A DNA stretch of 23,654 nucleotides from Nemertoderma westbladi (Eukaryota > Xenacoelomorpha > Nemertodermatida > Nemertodermatidae): NCBI GenBank assembly GCA_032718475.1, contig JAUCBJ010000444.1:1-23654 (forward strand). Reading direction: 5' to 3'. Each line of letters begins with the position of its first letter. Positions within the stretch are counted from its first letter, which is position 1. Shown here piece by piece: positions 1 to 8,418 of the stretch. The translations under genes and the position numbers were made by a program. The notes beneath the pieces are model-generated. The model had not been told where the DNA came from. It ran no database searches and saw only the letters and a list, made by a program, of their open reading frames with translations.

Positions 1-222
1 TAGCGATCAATCGAATAATACAGTAAGCTTACACTGCAACCTTACACTGCAATAATAAAATCTAAGCATCCGAATTCAGCCTCCCGGGTGTAGATCCATC
101 GGGTGAATGATCGCGCATGGGCTGGCTTCGGCTAATGTTTTGTTTATTAGCATAAAATATTGTCGTATGCTAAAGGTGTGTTAATTAACTAAAAGACATA
201 TAAATTTTGGCAGGTTAAACTG
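1..222. other. Unassigned AT-rich flank, no gene seen
   Basis: No coding region or recognisable element was found here. A short direct duplication (CTTACACTGCAA, twice between about 28 and 52) is visible, followed by ordinary AT-rich sequence. It borders the LINE tail that starts at 223 on the minus strand, so it may be the 3' UTR of that LINE, but nothing diagnostic supports this. Confidence 0.4.
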
Positions 223-525
223 CTAAAGGTCTTCAAAAGCGCGAACACTAAAGGTCTCGTTACATAGCGCAAGACGCGCCCGAGGTTTAAATAACTTCAG
301 AGAGTGGCCGCGGCGACTAGAGGGATGCAGTGTGAAGTAGGTGCGATAGTCCGCGTTATCGTGGCCCGTCAGTAGTTTGTAAACCTGGATCATATCGGCG
401 CGGTGACGCCGATATTCCAACGTTGGTAGGCCCAGTTTACGAAGACGTGATGGGTAATCAACCCCCTTTGCTCTCACTCTCTGTACGCTCCTGTCGGGCT
501 CCCCCATTCTCGTTAGTGCGGCCAC
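223..525 (-). pseudogene. C-terminal tail of a CR1/jockey-like LINE reverse transcriptase (fragment)
   Basis: The 100-residue minus-strand frame has the signature of the region after the RT thumb in CR1/jockey-like non-LTR retrotransposons: a stretch RLRKLGLPTLEYRR, then R-x-D-M-I-Q-V-Y-K-L-L-T-G, then S-S-R-R-G-H-S-L-K-L-F-K-P. In intact elements this follows the catalytic domain and is followed by a tail with a W-N-x-L-P motif. Here similarity stops at FSVRAFEDL and a stop codon, so both ends are missing. The fragment lies immediately downstream, in the same orientation, of the decayed BEL-type ORF X copy at 560-1165, and the two pieces look joined by insertion or deletion. No catalytic motif is present, so it cannot be functional. 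The family call rests on remembered motif patterns; the exact clade is uncertain. Confidence 0.75.
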
Positions 526-559
526 ACTTGAGAAATGGGATACATCTAATGTCTCGTAC

Positions 560-1165
560 TCCTGTTCTAGTCAATTAGTCCCCAGTCCCAGTAGCAAATT
601 GGAAAAATGTTGTACTTGACTTCGTCAACACGACTTGTCTTAATCGCCCCCTTTCGGCGGTGATATAACTCGTCTCTCCCCGTCTCACCCCCCACTTGAG
701 TGAATTCGCAAATCCCGCACCATATTCCTCTCGGAACCTGCTCCAATCCATCAGCCCGCGGCACACGAGTCCCATCAACCAACCCATCGCCGCCGATGTT
801 ATCCACCAATCCTAATCCATCCGGTTTCGTCGTAGCCATATAGACTACCTGCATGTCCATAAGATTCAGGGTCCCTGGTCCAATAATCCTCTCCGTGTCG
901 CCGCGTATCGCCGATCCAATCTCGATCATAGTCTTTGACCTCACTAGCTTCTGCATCGCATCCGGTAGGCGGTTCAACTTTGGCCCGGTCTTCTTACCAT
1001 AGGTCGCTAGGTCAAACAGAAAAATATCTAAAGTGCAGCAATATAGTTCTACTCGACTCTCCTGACCCCTTTCTAGTCCCACCGTCATCCTCTACTCTCT
1101 CCACATCATCCGGGACCATATATCCGCCCCTCTCCATGGAATATGATAAACTCCTTCACTAGTTT
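560..1165 (-). pseudogene. Decayed, truncated copy of the BEL-element ORF X (inverted copy)
   Basis: Read on the minus strand, this region is homologous to the N-terminal half of the plus-strand ORF X at 8419-9510. Shared blocks include IFLFDL-x-TYGKK-x-GPKLNRLP, then GSAIR followed by IIGP, then NL-x-DMQ-x-VYMA, then GLGLV, and finally a K-G-A-I-K block. The match also extends upstream of the start: both copies have a GAGCC..AAGGCACCACC block just before it (1197-1221 here, 8369-8388 in the plus copy). Frameshifts and stops interrupt the reading frame near 1090-1150, and similarity ends near 560-620 where the CR1-like fragment begins. Its value is comparative: it lies downstream of a DUF5641 remnant in the same orientation, reproducing the gene order of the large plus-strand element. 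No other known family is recognised. Confidence 0.8.
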
Positions 1166-1700
1166 CTCCGCCATCATGATTCTCCTCTCTCACCAGACTG
1201 GTGGTGCCTTAGAAAGGCTCAGTAGGGCAAGAGATAATTAAGTACGGTCTTAATTAGTTTAAATCAGTGATGGCCTACCTCCTATCTGCGTTCTGCCAAT
1301 GTTTCGTATGAGTATTCCCCTTTAATTGCCAATTTACTTATAATTTAACTTTACTTTTAATTATTCTTCAGTGCTGTATTCACTACCCAACCTCAACAAA
1401 CGTGCTATTACTCTTCGTACTTCTCAACTACTATGTAAGTAATTCATCGTGGCGCCCTCATTACCCACAGTAGTACATATTACGTATTAATATTGGTCCC
1501 ATTGACCCCGGCATTTGGTGCGTATGTAAACTAGGTACGTTGGTACATTTGTACCCACCCGACGTACGTAATTGTAACTACCTACACCTAAATATTATGT
1601 ATGTTGGTACATCGGTACCCATCAAACGTACATAATGTCTACCTAAAAAGTGTACCTTGGTACTACTATTTTACTACTTATTTTTATTTAATTATTTTTT
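1166..1700 (-). other. Spacer between pol end and ORF X in the inverted BEL copy
   Basis: There is no coding region. On the minus strand this is the equivalent of the 7325-8418 spacer in the plus-strand element, but about half as long. It holds two to three imperfect copies (about 1530-1690) of a unit built around GGTAC..TTGGTAC words. This is not obviously the same repeat as the 41-bp minisatellite in the plus copy, although both are rich in GTAC words. The end nearest ORF X (1195-1230) keeps clear similarity with the plus copy around 8360-8395. Confidence 0.5.
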
Positions 1701-1710
1701 GTTTAGTGTG

Positions 1711-1763
1711 TGGGAAGGGCGTTTCGCCCTCATTCCCACCCCCCTCAGTCCAATATATTGGAC
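1711..1763 (-). other. Two conserved hairpins just downstream of the pol end (inverted copy)
   Basis: Two palindromes lie directly after the DUF5641 stop codon. One is a perfect 16-bp palindrome GTCCAATATATTGGAC at 1748-1763. The other is AGGGCG-TTT-CGCCCT at 1716-1730, lengthened by flanking TGGGA/TCCCA arms. The same two structures occur after the pol end of the plus-strand element (7271-7322) with identical stems and different loops. A structural role in the element RNA is inferred. Confidence 0.55.
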
Positions 1764-1772
1764 GACTAAACT

Positions 1773-1967
1773 TTAAGGCAACCCCTCCAATAGGCAACAC
1801 TTCCCTACCGCCCTCCTGTAGGTCTTCCTATCTTTGGCCCCTATCTTTCCTCCGATCCTCACTTCCACGGATCTGATTCTTCCGTCTTCACTGGGGTGAC
1901 ATTTCACTACCCTAGCCAGCCTCCATTGATTGTTGATAATCGTGTCATCTGTGAAATCATTGTTCAC
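1773..1967 (-). pseudogene. BEL/Pao pol C-terminal DUF5641 module (inverted 3'-end fragment)
   Basis: The 64-residue minus-strand frame carries the DUF5641 signature that closes BEL/Pao integrases: D-D-x(5)-W-R-L-A-R-V, then an E-D-G-R-I-R-S-V-E-V-R block, then Y-R-R-A-V-G-K-C-C-L-L-E-G and a natural stop at 1773-1775. It closely matches the plus-strand module at 7086-7262, but with substitutions such as KCHPS against VTYPD, so it comes from a different, older copy. Upstream similarity fades near 1960, only about 50 bp before the gag start of the plus-strand element. The two elements therefore meet head to head, and the rest of this copy's pol and the other's 5' LTR are missing. Confidence 0.8.
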
Positions 1968-2015
1968 GAGTTCATGAAAACATCGAACCCCCTGGACGAG
2001 AATAGATCTTGCGAC

Positions 2016-3240
2016 ATGGAAATATGGAGGGGGCCGCTACCCCCAATGGTATATCCGACGCAAAGGAAGTCAACAGGCCGGACGGGCGGGCCGCACCCAA
2101 TGGGAGAATCTGTACAGCATCCTTCGAACCCATTGGAAGCACAGGCAATGGGAATGGCGACACTTATCGATGCGCTAAAGACCAGAATCGAGCTACCACC
2201 TGTAGAGCCATTTAAATTCGATGGAAGTAGGCCAGAAGAATACCTGCAATTCCGGCGCATGTACAGCAACGAGATATTAACTAAGAACCTGACACAGGCG
2301 GAGTGCCTAAAATATCTACAGGTATATACAGGAGGCCCAGCGTAGGACATCGTGAGGCAGTATCAGGGCATCAAGGGTGGCTTCACGACTGCATGGTGGG
2401 CCCTAGACAGGGAATACGGACACCCGGCCAAGATCATCCAGCAAACCCTGAGGGGTATAACATCGGGTGGCCTACAAGACAACCCTGTTAGCATAAAGAC
2501 GTTTGCGAACAAGGTCGAGAAGGCATTAATCATGCTGAAGACACTAGACGCGCCATACGAACTCAACGCATCTAATAATATCACCACGATAGCGCAGGCA
2601 CTGCCAATCTGGCTGCGCAATAAATGGAGAAAGATTGCCTTCTCCACCCAGGAGAAGAAGGGTGCGGAACTGGGCCTAGAGGAAATGTCGAACTTCCTCA
2701 ACTACGAAGCAGAGTTGATCACGGACCCAGTCTATAGCGAGGATAGTCTGGGGAGGGCGCCAAAGACCGAATATAACAGGCCGAAACCAGAACACAACAC
2801 AGCAAATGCATTACCAAAGCTTAGACAATCGCTGCCATACGTGGCGACGCAGGGGACTGCTAGTCCACATGTAACCGGGGGTAGGGCCACACCATGGAGT
2901 GGACAGGGGCAAAATAACAACACAAACAAATATAACCCCAACATGCCCAGTAGGCCAAACCCAAACAATAAGAACAGTAGGGAACTAGGTACGAACGTGA
3001 GTGCGATACGCAGCGCGATGTATAGGGATGGCTATAATCCAAACAACAAATGCCAATTGCATTCGAACGCACTTCATCAGACCATGAACTGCAGGTATTG
3101 GCAAGCGTTGCCCAAACAAGATCAGGTAGAATATGCAAGGAAGATTGGAATCTATCATCGATATGAGGCGGGCGGACATAAAGCTGATCAATGCAAAGAA
3201 ACACCAATTAAGTTCGGTCAAGGCAAAGGGCAGACAATGG
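2016..3240 (+). pseudogene. gag: BEL/Pao Gag region (DUF1759-like capsid and zinc knuckles)
   Basis: The start is the in-frame ATG at 2016; the frame is open further upstream, but that part overlaps the junction with the inverted copy. A capsid-like block L-P-P-V-E-P-F-K-F-D-G-S-x-P-E-E-Y-L-x-F (about 2190-2260) resembles DUF1759 Gag of BEL/Pao elements. An in-frame TAG at 2343-2345 breaks it, and the same frame then continues through 2346-4241. A linker rich in Asn, Pro and Gln spans about 2760-3000. Two nucleocapsid-type motifs follow. The first is C-X2-H-X4-H-X4-C (3051-3092). The second has knuckle spacing, but Tyr (TAT at 3153 and 3162) stands at both leading cysteine positions, so it should not bind zinc. 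Gag would package the element RNA in cytoplasmic particles; this copy is damaged in both capsid and nucleocapsid parts. Confidence 0.8.
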
Positions 3241-4040
3241 CGACAAGCACCGTAGGGGCGAATAAAAGGGGAACGGTACTACTCGGGGTAGTGCCAGTGA
3301 GGGTGATAGGAGAAGGCAGTCGATCAGTAACCACGTTGATGCTGTTTGACAGTGGAGCAGCCTTCACATTGGTGGAGAATTGGGTGGCCGAAGAGATAGG
3401 ACTAAAGACGAGGCCAAGTAGGATGGCGGTAACAACCATCTCCAGCAAAGATGAGGTCCTGGAGATGAGGACGGGATGGTGCAAGATAGCAGCGATAGCA
3501 CCAGGATGCGATTATGGGGCGACCATCGACCCCATCCAGGTAATAGAATCGATCAACATCAACGCCAGGCGACCAACCAACATCGAGGTCGAACAATACA
3601 GATTCCTGGACAACATCGATTTCTCAATACCGGAGGTGGACGTCAGGAAGGTATCCATTATAGTGGGAATGGATTGCCCGATGGCCCACGAGATAATGCA
3701 AACGGTCTTCGGCGAAGACAGACAGCGTGACCCGATGGCAATTCTAACACTATTCGGGTGGACGTTAAGCGGCCCAATTAAAACCAAGATTCCATTTAGG
3801 ATGTCGGAGACATCAGGGTGCATATTCGCGGGAACTATGAGGGAGATGGAAGATGAAGGAGCGGAGGAGCAGCTTAGGAGACTGCTGAGACAGGACTTTG
3901 AGGGACTAAAGGAGACCGGGGTCGGAACCTCGGTAGAGGATAAACAAGTGGTACAAAGTGTGAAGGAGTCGATGAGATGCGACGAGGGGCGGTACACCAT
4001 AGGCATGGTGTGGAAACAACCAAAATTACCACTACCGGAG
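3241..4040 (+). pseudogene. pol: BEL/Pao aspartic protease (Peptidase A17-like) segment of pol
   Basis: This continues the Gag frame without a stop. The catalytic motif L-M-L-F-D-S-G-A-A-F-T-L-V lies at about 3336-3374, with the catalytic Asp codon at 3348. BEL/Pao proteases characteristically use DSG where many retroviral enzymes use DTG, so this residue set is intact rather than mutated. Downstream, I-I-V-G-M-D (about 3657-3674) and F-G-W-T-L-S-G-P-I (about 3753-3779) match the conserved end of the A17 family, where an I-G-x-D element and a GW-x-x-x-G element usually occur. The family processes the Gag-Pol polyprotein. No stop interrupts this part. Its C-terminal boundary with the RT is approximate. 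Confidence 0.8.
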
Positions 4041-5100
4041 AACAAGGGGATGGTACACACGAGGCTTCGTAAACTAAAGCAAACGCTGAAACGGAGCTCC
4101 GAGAAGGATGAGTACATCCATAAGACGATAAGGAAGTATGTCGAGAAAGGATGGGCCGTGGAGTTGCCGGTCGACAAACCGAACACGGACAGGACCTACT
4201 ACCTGCCACTTCATGTGGCTTTAGATCCAAAAAAAAGGTAAATTGCGGATGGTAGTTGACGCATCGGCTAAAACCAATGGCAAGTGCCTAAACGACTATC
4301 TGCTGGAGGGCCCCAATATCTACAACTCGGGAATTGAGGTCCTACTGAGATTTAGAAATGGGAGACACGCCTTCACCTCCGACATTGAAGGCATGTTCAA
4401 CCAAGTCCGTGTGACGGAGGAGGACAGCGACAGCCAGCGCTTCCCATGGTACAACGGCGACGAGGAACCATCGACAATACCGATGTACAAGATGGTGGTG
4501 CAGAACATGGGGGCCAAGTCGTCCTCATTTACGACAACTGTGGCTGTAAGAGATACAGTAGAGGGAAAAGAGGGGAAGTATAGTGCCAAAGCGATCGATA
4601 TGATTCGATGCGGCTTCTATGTAGATGACGGGATGGAGTCTGGAAACACGGTTAAAGAATTACTGGACACGGGGCGCGAGGTTCGCGACATCCTGAAAGG
4701 ATCCGGATTTAACCTGACCAAGTTTCAATCCAGCTTGGAAGAGTTTATGAAAGCCATAGAGGACAGGCGGCCAGAGTTGACCATGGACAACCCCACAACA
4801 GCCAAAGGACAGGACATGGCGGACAAGAGAGTAGAGTCTCAGCAGAAGGCGCTGGGGATCGTGTGGAACCGGGAGACAGACGAGTTCAAATACCAACTGA
4901 GTCAGGAGGGTGCGGAGATCCACACAAAGAGGGGCTATGTATCGTATATAGCAAGGATATACGATCCCTTAGGCCTAGCATCCCCACTGTTAGTCATGGG
5001 GAAACAGATACTTAAGAAAGTATATAAGTTAAAGGACGAGTGGGATACAGAGGTCCCGGAAGAAATCAGCAAGCAGTGGAGTAAGTGGACGGGGAGTTTA
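4041..5100 (+). pseudogene. pol: BEL/Pao reverse transcriptase segment of pol (frameshifted)
   Basis: The reverse transcriptase copies element RNA into cDNA inside the particle. Fingers-region residues precede a frameshift at about 4229-4241, where the frame ends in TAA next to a run of eight A, a classic slippage or indel site. Reading resumes in another frame at 4243 with K-L-R-M-V-V-D-A-S-A-K, a BEL/Pao hallmark. Motif A is F-T-S-D-I-E-G-M-F-N-Q-V-R-V, with the catalytic Asp codon at 4381. The catalytic Y-V-D-D is at 4618-4629. Then R-I-Y-D-P-L-G-L-A-S-P (about 4957-4989) marks the connection region typical of BEL/Pao pol. All catalytic residues are present, so the break is mainly the homopolymer frameshift, which could also be a sequencing error. 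Confidence 0.88.
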
Positions 5101-5595
5101 GAACAGATGGGGACGTACAGCATGCCACGCATGTATTTCCCGGATGGGGACATGACGGATCTGGACTTACACATGTTCTCCGATGCATCATTGGAAGCAT
5201 ACGGAGTGGCACTCTACCTAGTACAGTGAAAGGGGGCTCATAAACCCAGACTTGCATTCAGCAAAGCAAAGTCGACGCCGCCAGATTCAGCATCGGTCCC
5301 GAAACTCGAGTTGACAGCTGCGAGATTAGGAGTAAGAGCCACAGCCTACTTGACGGACACTATTCCCATCATAGTGGAAACACACTACTGGACGGACTCC
5401 ATGGTAGTGCTTGGATGGCTGCACAATGAGAAGATGAGATACCCTATATTCGTTGCAAATAGGGTGGACGAAATAAGGGCGACGACAGACTTGGAAAGGT
5501 GGCACTCTGCCCAACAGACGAGAACCCAGCAGACTTGTTATCGAGGGGCGTGGCACACCACACTTTCTTAAAGAAGGAAGTGTTGTGGCAACACG
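5101..5595 (+). pseudogene. pol: BEL/Pao RNase H segment of pol
   Basis: RNase H removes the RNA strand of the RNA-DNA hybrid during reverse transcription. The block H-M-F-S-D-A-S-L-E-A-Y-G-V-A (about 5170-5211; catalytic Asp codon at 5182) is followed by an in-frame TGA at 5227-5229. In the same frame come P-K-L-E-L-T-A-A-R-L (catalytic Glu) and Y-W-T-D-S-M-V-V-L-G-W-L (catalytic Asp, about 5386-5421), the usual D-E-D layout. Near 5505 the frame shifts: the conserved E-N-P-A-D-L-L-S-R-G block is read in a different frame (about 5520-5550). A second shift near 5600 enters the integrase frame. Confidence 0.83.
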
Positions 5596-6985
5596 GGCCA
5601 TGTTCCTGAACGATAGATCGGCCTGGCCACCAATGAAGAAGGTGGACCCGGTCTCAGAGGAAGTAGCACCAGGGGAAGAGGGAGAAGATTCAGATGGAGA
5701 AGAGATATATAGTCAGATGGTGAGGGAAGTCAGGGAGGTGCAACCGAACCTAGAAGAAGCATGCGATAACCCGACAGATAGGCTACTCAGCTACAGCTCC
5801 AGCTGGTACAAGACCAAGAAGTTGGTCTCGTACTGGAGGGCCTTCGGGGATTTCCTCAAGGGAGTTGGCAAGGATGCCAAGAGGAAACCAAACATCGATC
5901 TGGAGGGAGTGGCTAAGGCCGTGATACGGTACAAACAGAGAAAGAACTACGGCGTCGAAGTGGATCGGGTCAGCAAACAACAACACCTTCATCGGGACAG
6001 CGAGCTCATCACGCTGTCACCACAACTCAATGATGATGGGATTCTGGTGATGAATTCCAGAGTGCTGAACAACAACAGCCTTATCATCTCACCAAAGCCC
6101 ATTATCATTCCCAACAGATCGCCGATAGTCCACCAGATCATTTGAGACTCCCACAAGTCGATATTGTACGGAGGCACCAACCAGACCCTCGCGGAGATAT
6201 GGAGGACCTTCTGGATCGCGCAGCTAAGAAAGAAGGTGAAGGTGGTAGTGGGGCAGTGCCAGACCTGCTGACAGACGAGAAAGGAGCCGGCCGTACAGGA
6301 GATGGCGCCATTACCGGCCAGTAGGGTGAGACAGCATGACCCGCCATTCACGCACTGCGGTGTAGATATGTTCGGGCCGATAAAGATCAAGGTGATGCGA
6401 CACACGGAGAAATGCTACGGCATCATCTTCGTATGTAACAACACGAGGGCGGTAGGAATAGAACTCGCCCAAGATGCTACTGCATCGGCATTCATCAATG
6501 CCTGAGAGAGATTCAGAGACCGCAAAGGTGGGACGATCGCAGTGATCTATTCCGACAATGGAGGCAACTTTGTGGGGGCGGAGAACGAGCTGGCGGAGGC
6601 CTTGGACATCCTGGAAGGAGAAGAAGTCAGGGCAGCCATGAGGAGACGACAGGTGAAGTGGGAAAGGAGGACACCGTATGCGCCGCATACTTTAGGATGC
6701 GTCGAGAGACTTGTGGGTAGTTCCAAGCGTCTTATGATGAAGTTGATGAACACCCACATGGTGACAGAGGACATACTAAGGACAGTGCTAGCCAAGTGTG
6801 AGGGCATCATCAATAGCAGACCGCTATATCCAGAAAATGACGACCCAGAATCACTAGATGTGCTAACACCTAGCCATTTTCTGATGGAAAGGCCGGCGAC
6901 CATCGACATGCAGGGTGTAGACCCAGATGACATGCACTCCCGACAGAGTTGGAAAGTCGCCAAGGCGATAAGCGCAGAGTACTAG
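5596..6985 (+). pseudogene. pol: BEL/Pao integrase (zinc-binding and catalytic core)
   Basis: A single frame carries the integrase, interrupted by TGA at 6143, 6269 and 6503 and TAG at 6983. The N-terminal zinc-binding domain (about 6145-6268) shows D-S-H-K-S-I-L-Y-G-G and ends in C-Q-T-C. The position expected to be the second His of the H-H-C-C set is Tyr. The catalytic core has C-G-V-D-M-F-G-P (Asp codon 6365), Y-S-D-N-G-G-N-F-V-G-A (Asp codon 6554) and the Glu in C-V-E-R-L-V (codon 6704), the expected D,D,E set for joining cDNA ends to target DNA. P-S-H-F-L near 6875 is also typical of the BEL/Pao family. A charged linker (5640-5760) precedes it. Four stops make this copy inactive. Confidence 0.85.
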
Positions 6986-7262
6986 AGGAGGTGGGTCGAG
7001 GAATACCTACCCACATTACGCATAAGGAGTAAGTGGAAAAATACCACTAGAGAGTTAAGGAAAGGTGATTTAGTGATCGTCACTGACGACACAATCATCA
7101 ACAATCAGTGGAGGCTAGCAAGAGTAGTAGTAACTTACCCCGACGAGGACGGAAGAGTCTGATCGGTGGAAGTACGGATAGGGGGTAAGATAGGAGCGAA
7201 AGATAGGAAGACCTACAGGAGGGCTGTAGGGAAGTGTTTTCTGCTAGAAGGGGCACCATAGA
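6986..7262 (+). pseudogene. pol: BEL/Pao pol C-terminal DUF5641 module
   Basis: This directly continues the integrase frame after TAG 6983-6985. R-R-W-V-E-E-Y-L-P and K-G-D-L-V-I-V lead into N-N-Q-W-R-L-A-R-V-V, E-D-G-R-V, then TGA 7159-7161, then S-V-E-V-R-I-G-G-K, Y-R-R-A-V-G-K-C-F-L-L-E-G and a natural TAG at 7260-7262. DUF5641 closes BEL/Pao integrases and is SH3-like in related proteins; a role in DNA binding is assumed for the family. The closely related inverted fragment at 1773-1967 has Arg (AGA) where this copy has TGA at 7159. Confidence 0.85.
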
Positions 7263-7325
7263 GTTTAGTCGTCCAAGTATTGGACTGAGGGGGGTGGGAT
7301 TGAGGGCGAGACGCCCTTCCCACAA
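7263..7325 (+). other. Two conserved hairpins in the pol-ORF X spacer
   Basis: The first is GTCCAA-GTA-TTGGAC (7271-7285). The second is AGGGCG-AGA-CGCCCT (7303-7317), extended by TGGGA (7295-7299) and TCCCA (7318-7322) arms around a 3-nt bulge. Both recur with identical stems but altered loops in the inverted copy (1711-1763). The spacing from the pol stop is also kept. They could help express ORF X from a shared transcript or stabilise the RNA; neither role is shown by sequence alone. Confidence 0.55.
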
Positions 7326-7439
7326 AAATATAAAAATATATATATATAAATATATAAATATAAAAAAAATAAAAATAAAATAATAAAATAATTGAAAGAA
7401 AGTTAGAAAGTTAGAAAGAGAAAGGAAAGTAATAGTAGA

Positions 7440-7565
7440 TAGTACGTAGTAGTAAGTAAGTAGGCAGATAGAAGTTAGTAAGAGTTAGTAAGAGTTAGTA
7501 AAAGTTAGTAAGAGTTAGTAAGAGTTAGTAAGAGTTAGTAAGAGTTAATAAGAGTTAGTAGTAAG
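7440..7565 (+). repeat. 10-bp tandem repeat (AGAGTTAGTA)n
   Basis: About nine to eleven copies of AGAGTTAGTA with few substitutions, preceded by AT-rich and GAAAG-rich simple sequence (7325-7440). It lies inside the spacer between pol and ORF X and grades into the 41-bp minisatellite that contains the same GTTAGT word. Confidence 0.85.
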
Positions 7566-7935
7566 GGGGTATGTAGTACCGTTAGCGGAGTTAGTTAGAG
7601 AGTAAGAGGGTATGTAGTACCGTTAGTGGAGTTAGTTAGTAGTAAGAGGGTATGTAGTACCGTTAGTGGAGTTAGTTAGAGAGTAAGAGGGTACGTAGTA
7701 CCATTAGTGGAGTTAGTTAGAGAGTAAGAGGGTACGTAGTTCCGTTAGTGGAGTTAGTTAGAGAGTAAGAGGGTACATAGTACCGTTAGTGGAGTTAGTA
7801 GAGTTGTAAGAGGGTACGTAGTACCGTTAGTTAGTAAGAGTTAGAGAATTAGTAAGAGTTAGTAAGAGTTAGAGAGTTAGTGAGAGTTAGGGAATTAGTA
7901 GAGTTAGAGAGTTAGTAGGGTTAGTAGTAAGAAGT
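7566..7935 (+). repeat. 41-bp minisatellite in the pol-ORF X spacer
   Basis: About six copies of a 41-bp unit that begins GGGTATGTAGTACCGTTAG and continues through GGAGTTAGTTAGAGAGTAA (7566-7825) are followed by degenerate GTTAGTAAGAGTTAGAGA repeats to about 7935. Units differ by a few substitutions (GTATG/GTACG/GTACA) and one small deletion, so the array arose by local amplification. The unit contains GTTAGT words shared with the preceding 10-bp repeat. It sits within the retroelement, between the conserved hairpins and the ORF X leader. Confidence 0.85.
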
Positions 7936-8418
7936 GAGAGGGGGGCACGTGGGTACATCAGAACAGACCGTGTAGGCCGCACGAGACATACTACGTACTG
8001 CACAGCCCGTAGAGTAGGTCAGAATGTTTGATACAGGGCCAGGAGGTTACCTGGTGCAGACTAGCACAGTAAGGAATAGCCTGTATGCAAACCGTAGGGG
8101 TTATTTGAACAAATAATCCATTATAAGTATTGATAGCACAGTAATAGAATTAAAATTAATATTAAAATCGAAATTCAACAAATTATAGCAACAGTAGGCA
8201 GAAAATTCTAGAACATAATAAAAGTAACTGACAGATTTAGGGAATTTAGGGAAATTTAGCACTTTAGGGGGTAAACTAGGCAAATATAGCGTAAAACCTA
8301 GCGTTCTGAGAGAGATAGGCCATTATCGGACCGCACAGACCATCCTAACTACATCACTCACCTATATTGAGCCTTGGCAAGGCACCACCTTGTAGGTGAG
8401 CGATCAGGAGCGTTCGAA
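7936..8418 (+). other. ORF X leader region, no gene
   Basis: No convincing ORF. The stretch 7936-8100 is GC-moderate and 8100-8340 is AT-rich. The last part (8360-8400) contains GAGCCTTGGCAAGGCACCACC, whose counterpart is found immediately upstream of ORF X in the inverted copy (about 1197-1221, minus). The short CCTTG/CAAGG arms there may form a hairpin close to the ORF X start. Conservation in two copies suggests a leader or a splice or translation signal for ORF X. Confidence 0.4.

Noticed and set aside
1-222. A missing LTR end of the inverted BEL copy at the left edge
   Set aside because: Only a 7-bp TGTAAGC match (minus strand, near 30) is shared with the LTR start, which is too short to support it.
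3512-4186. 224-codon minus-strand frame opposite the protease/RT region
   Set aside because: It is an antisense shadow of a well-supported pol frame, with Ser/Leu-rich composition and no recognisable domain.
4229-4241. Programmed frameshift at the A8 run between protease and RT
   Set aside because: A slippery run makes recoding possible, but the other frameshifts and stops show general decay, and BEL/Pao elements usually encode gag-pol in one frame; a deletion or sequencing error in the homopolymer is more likely.
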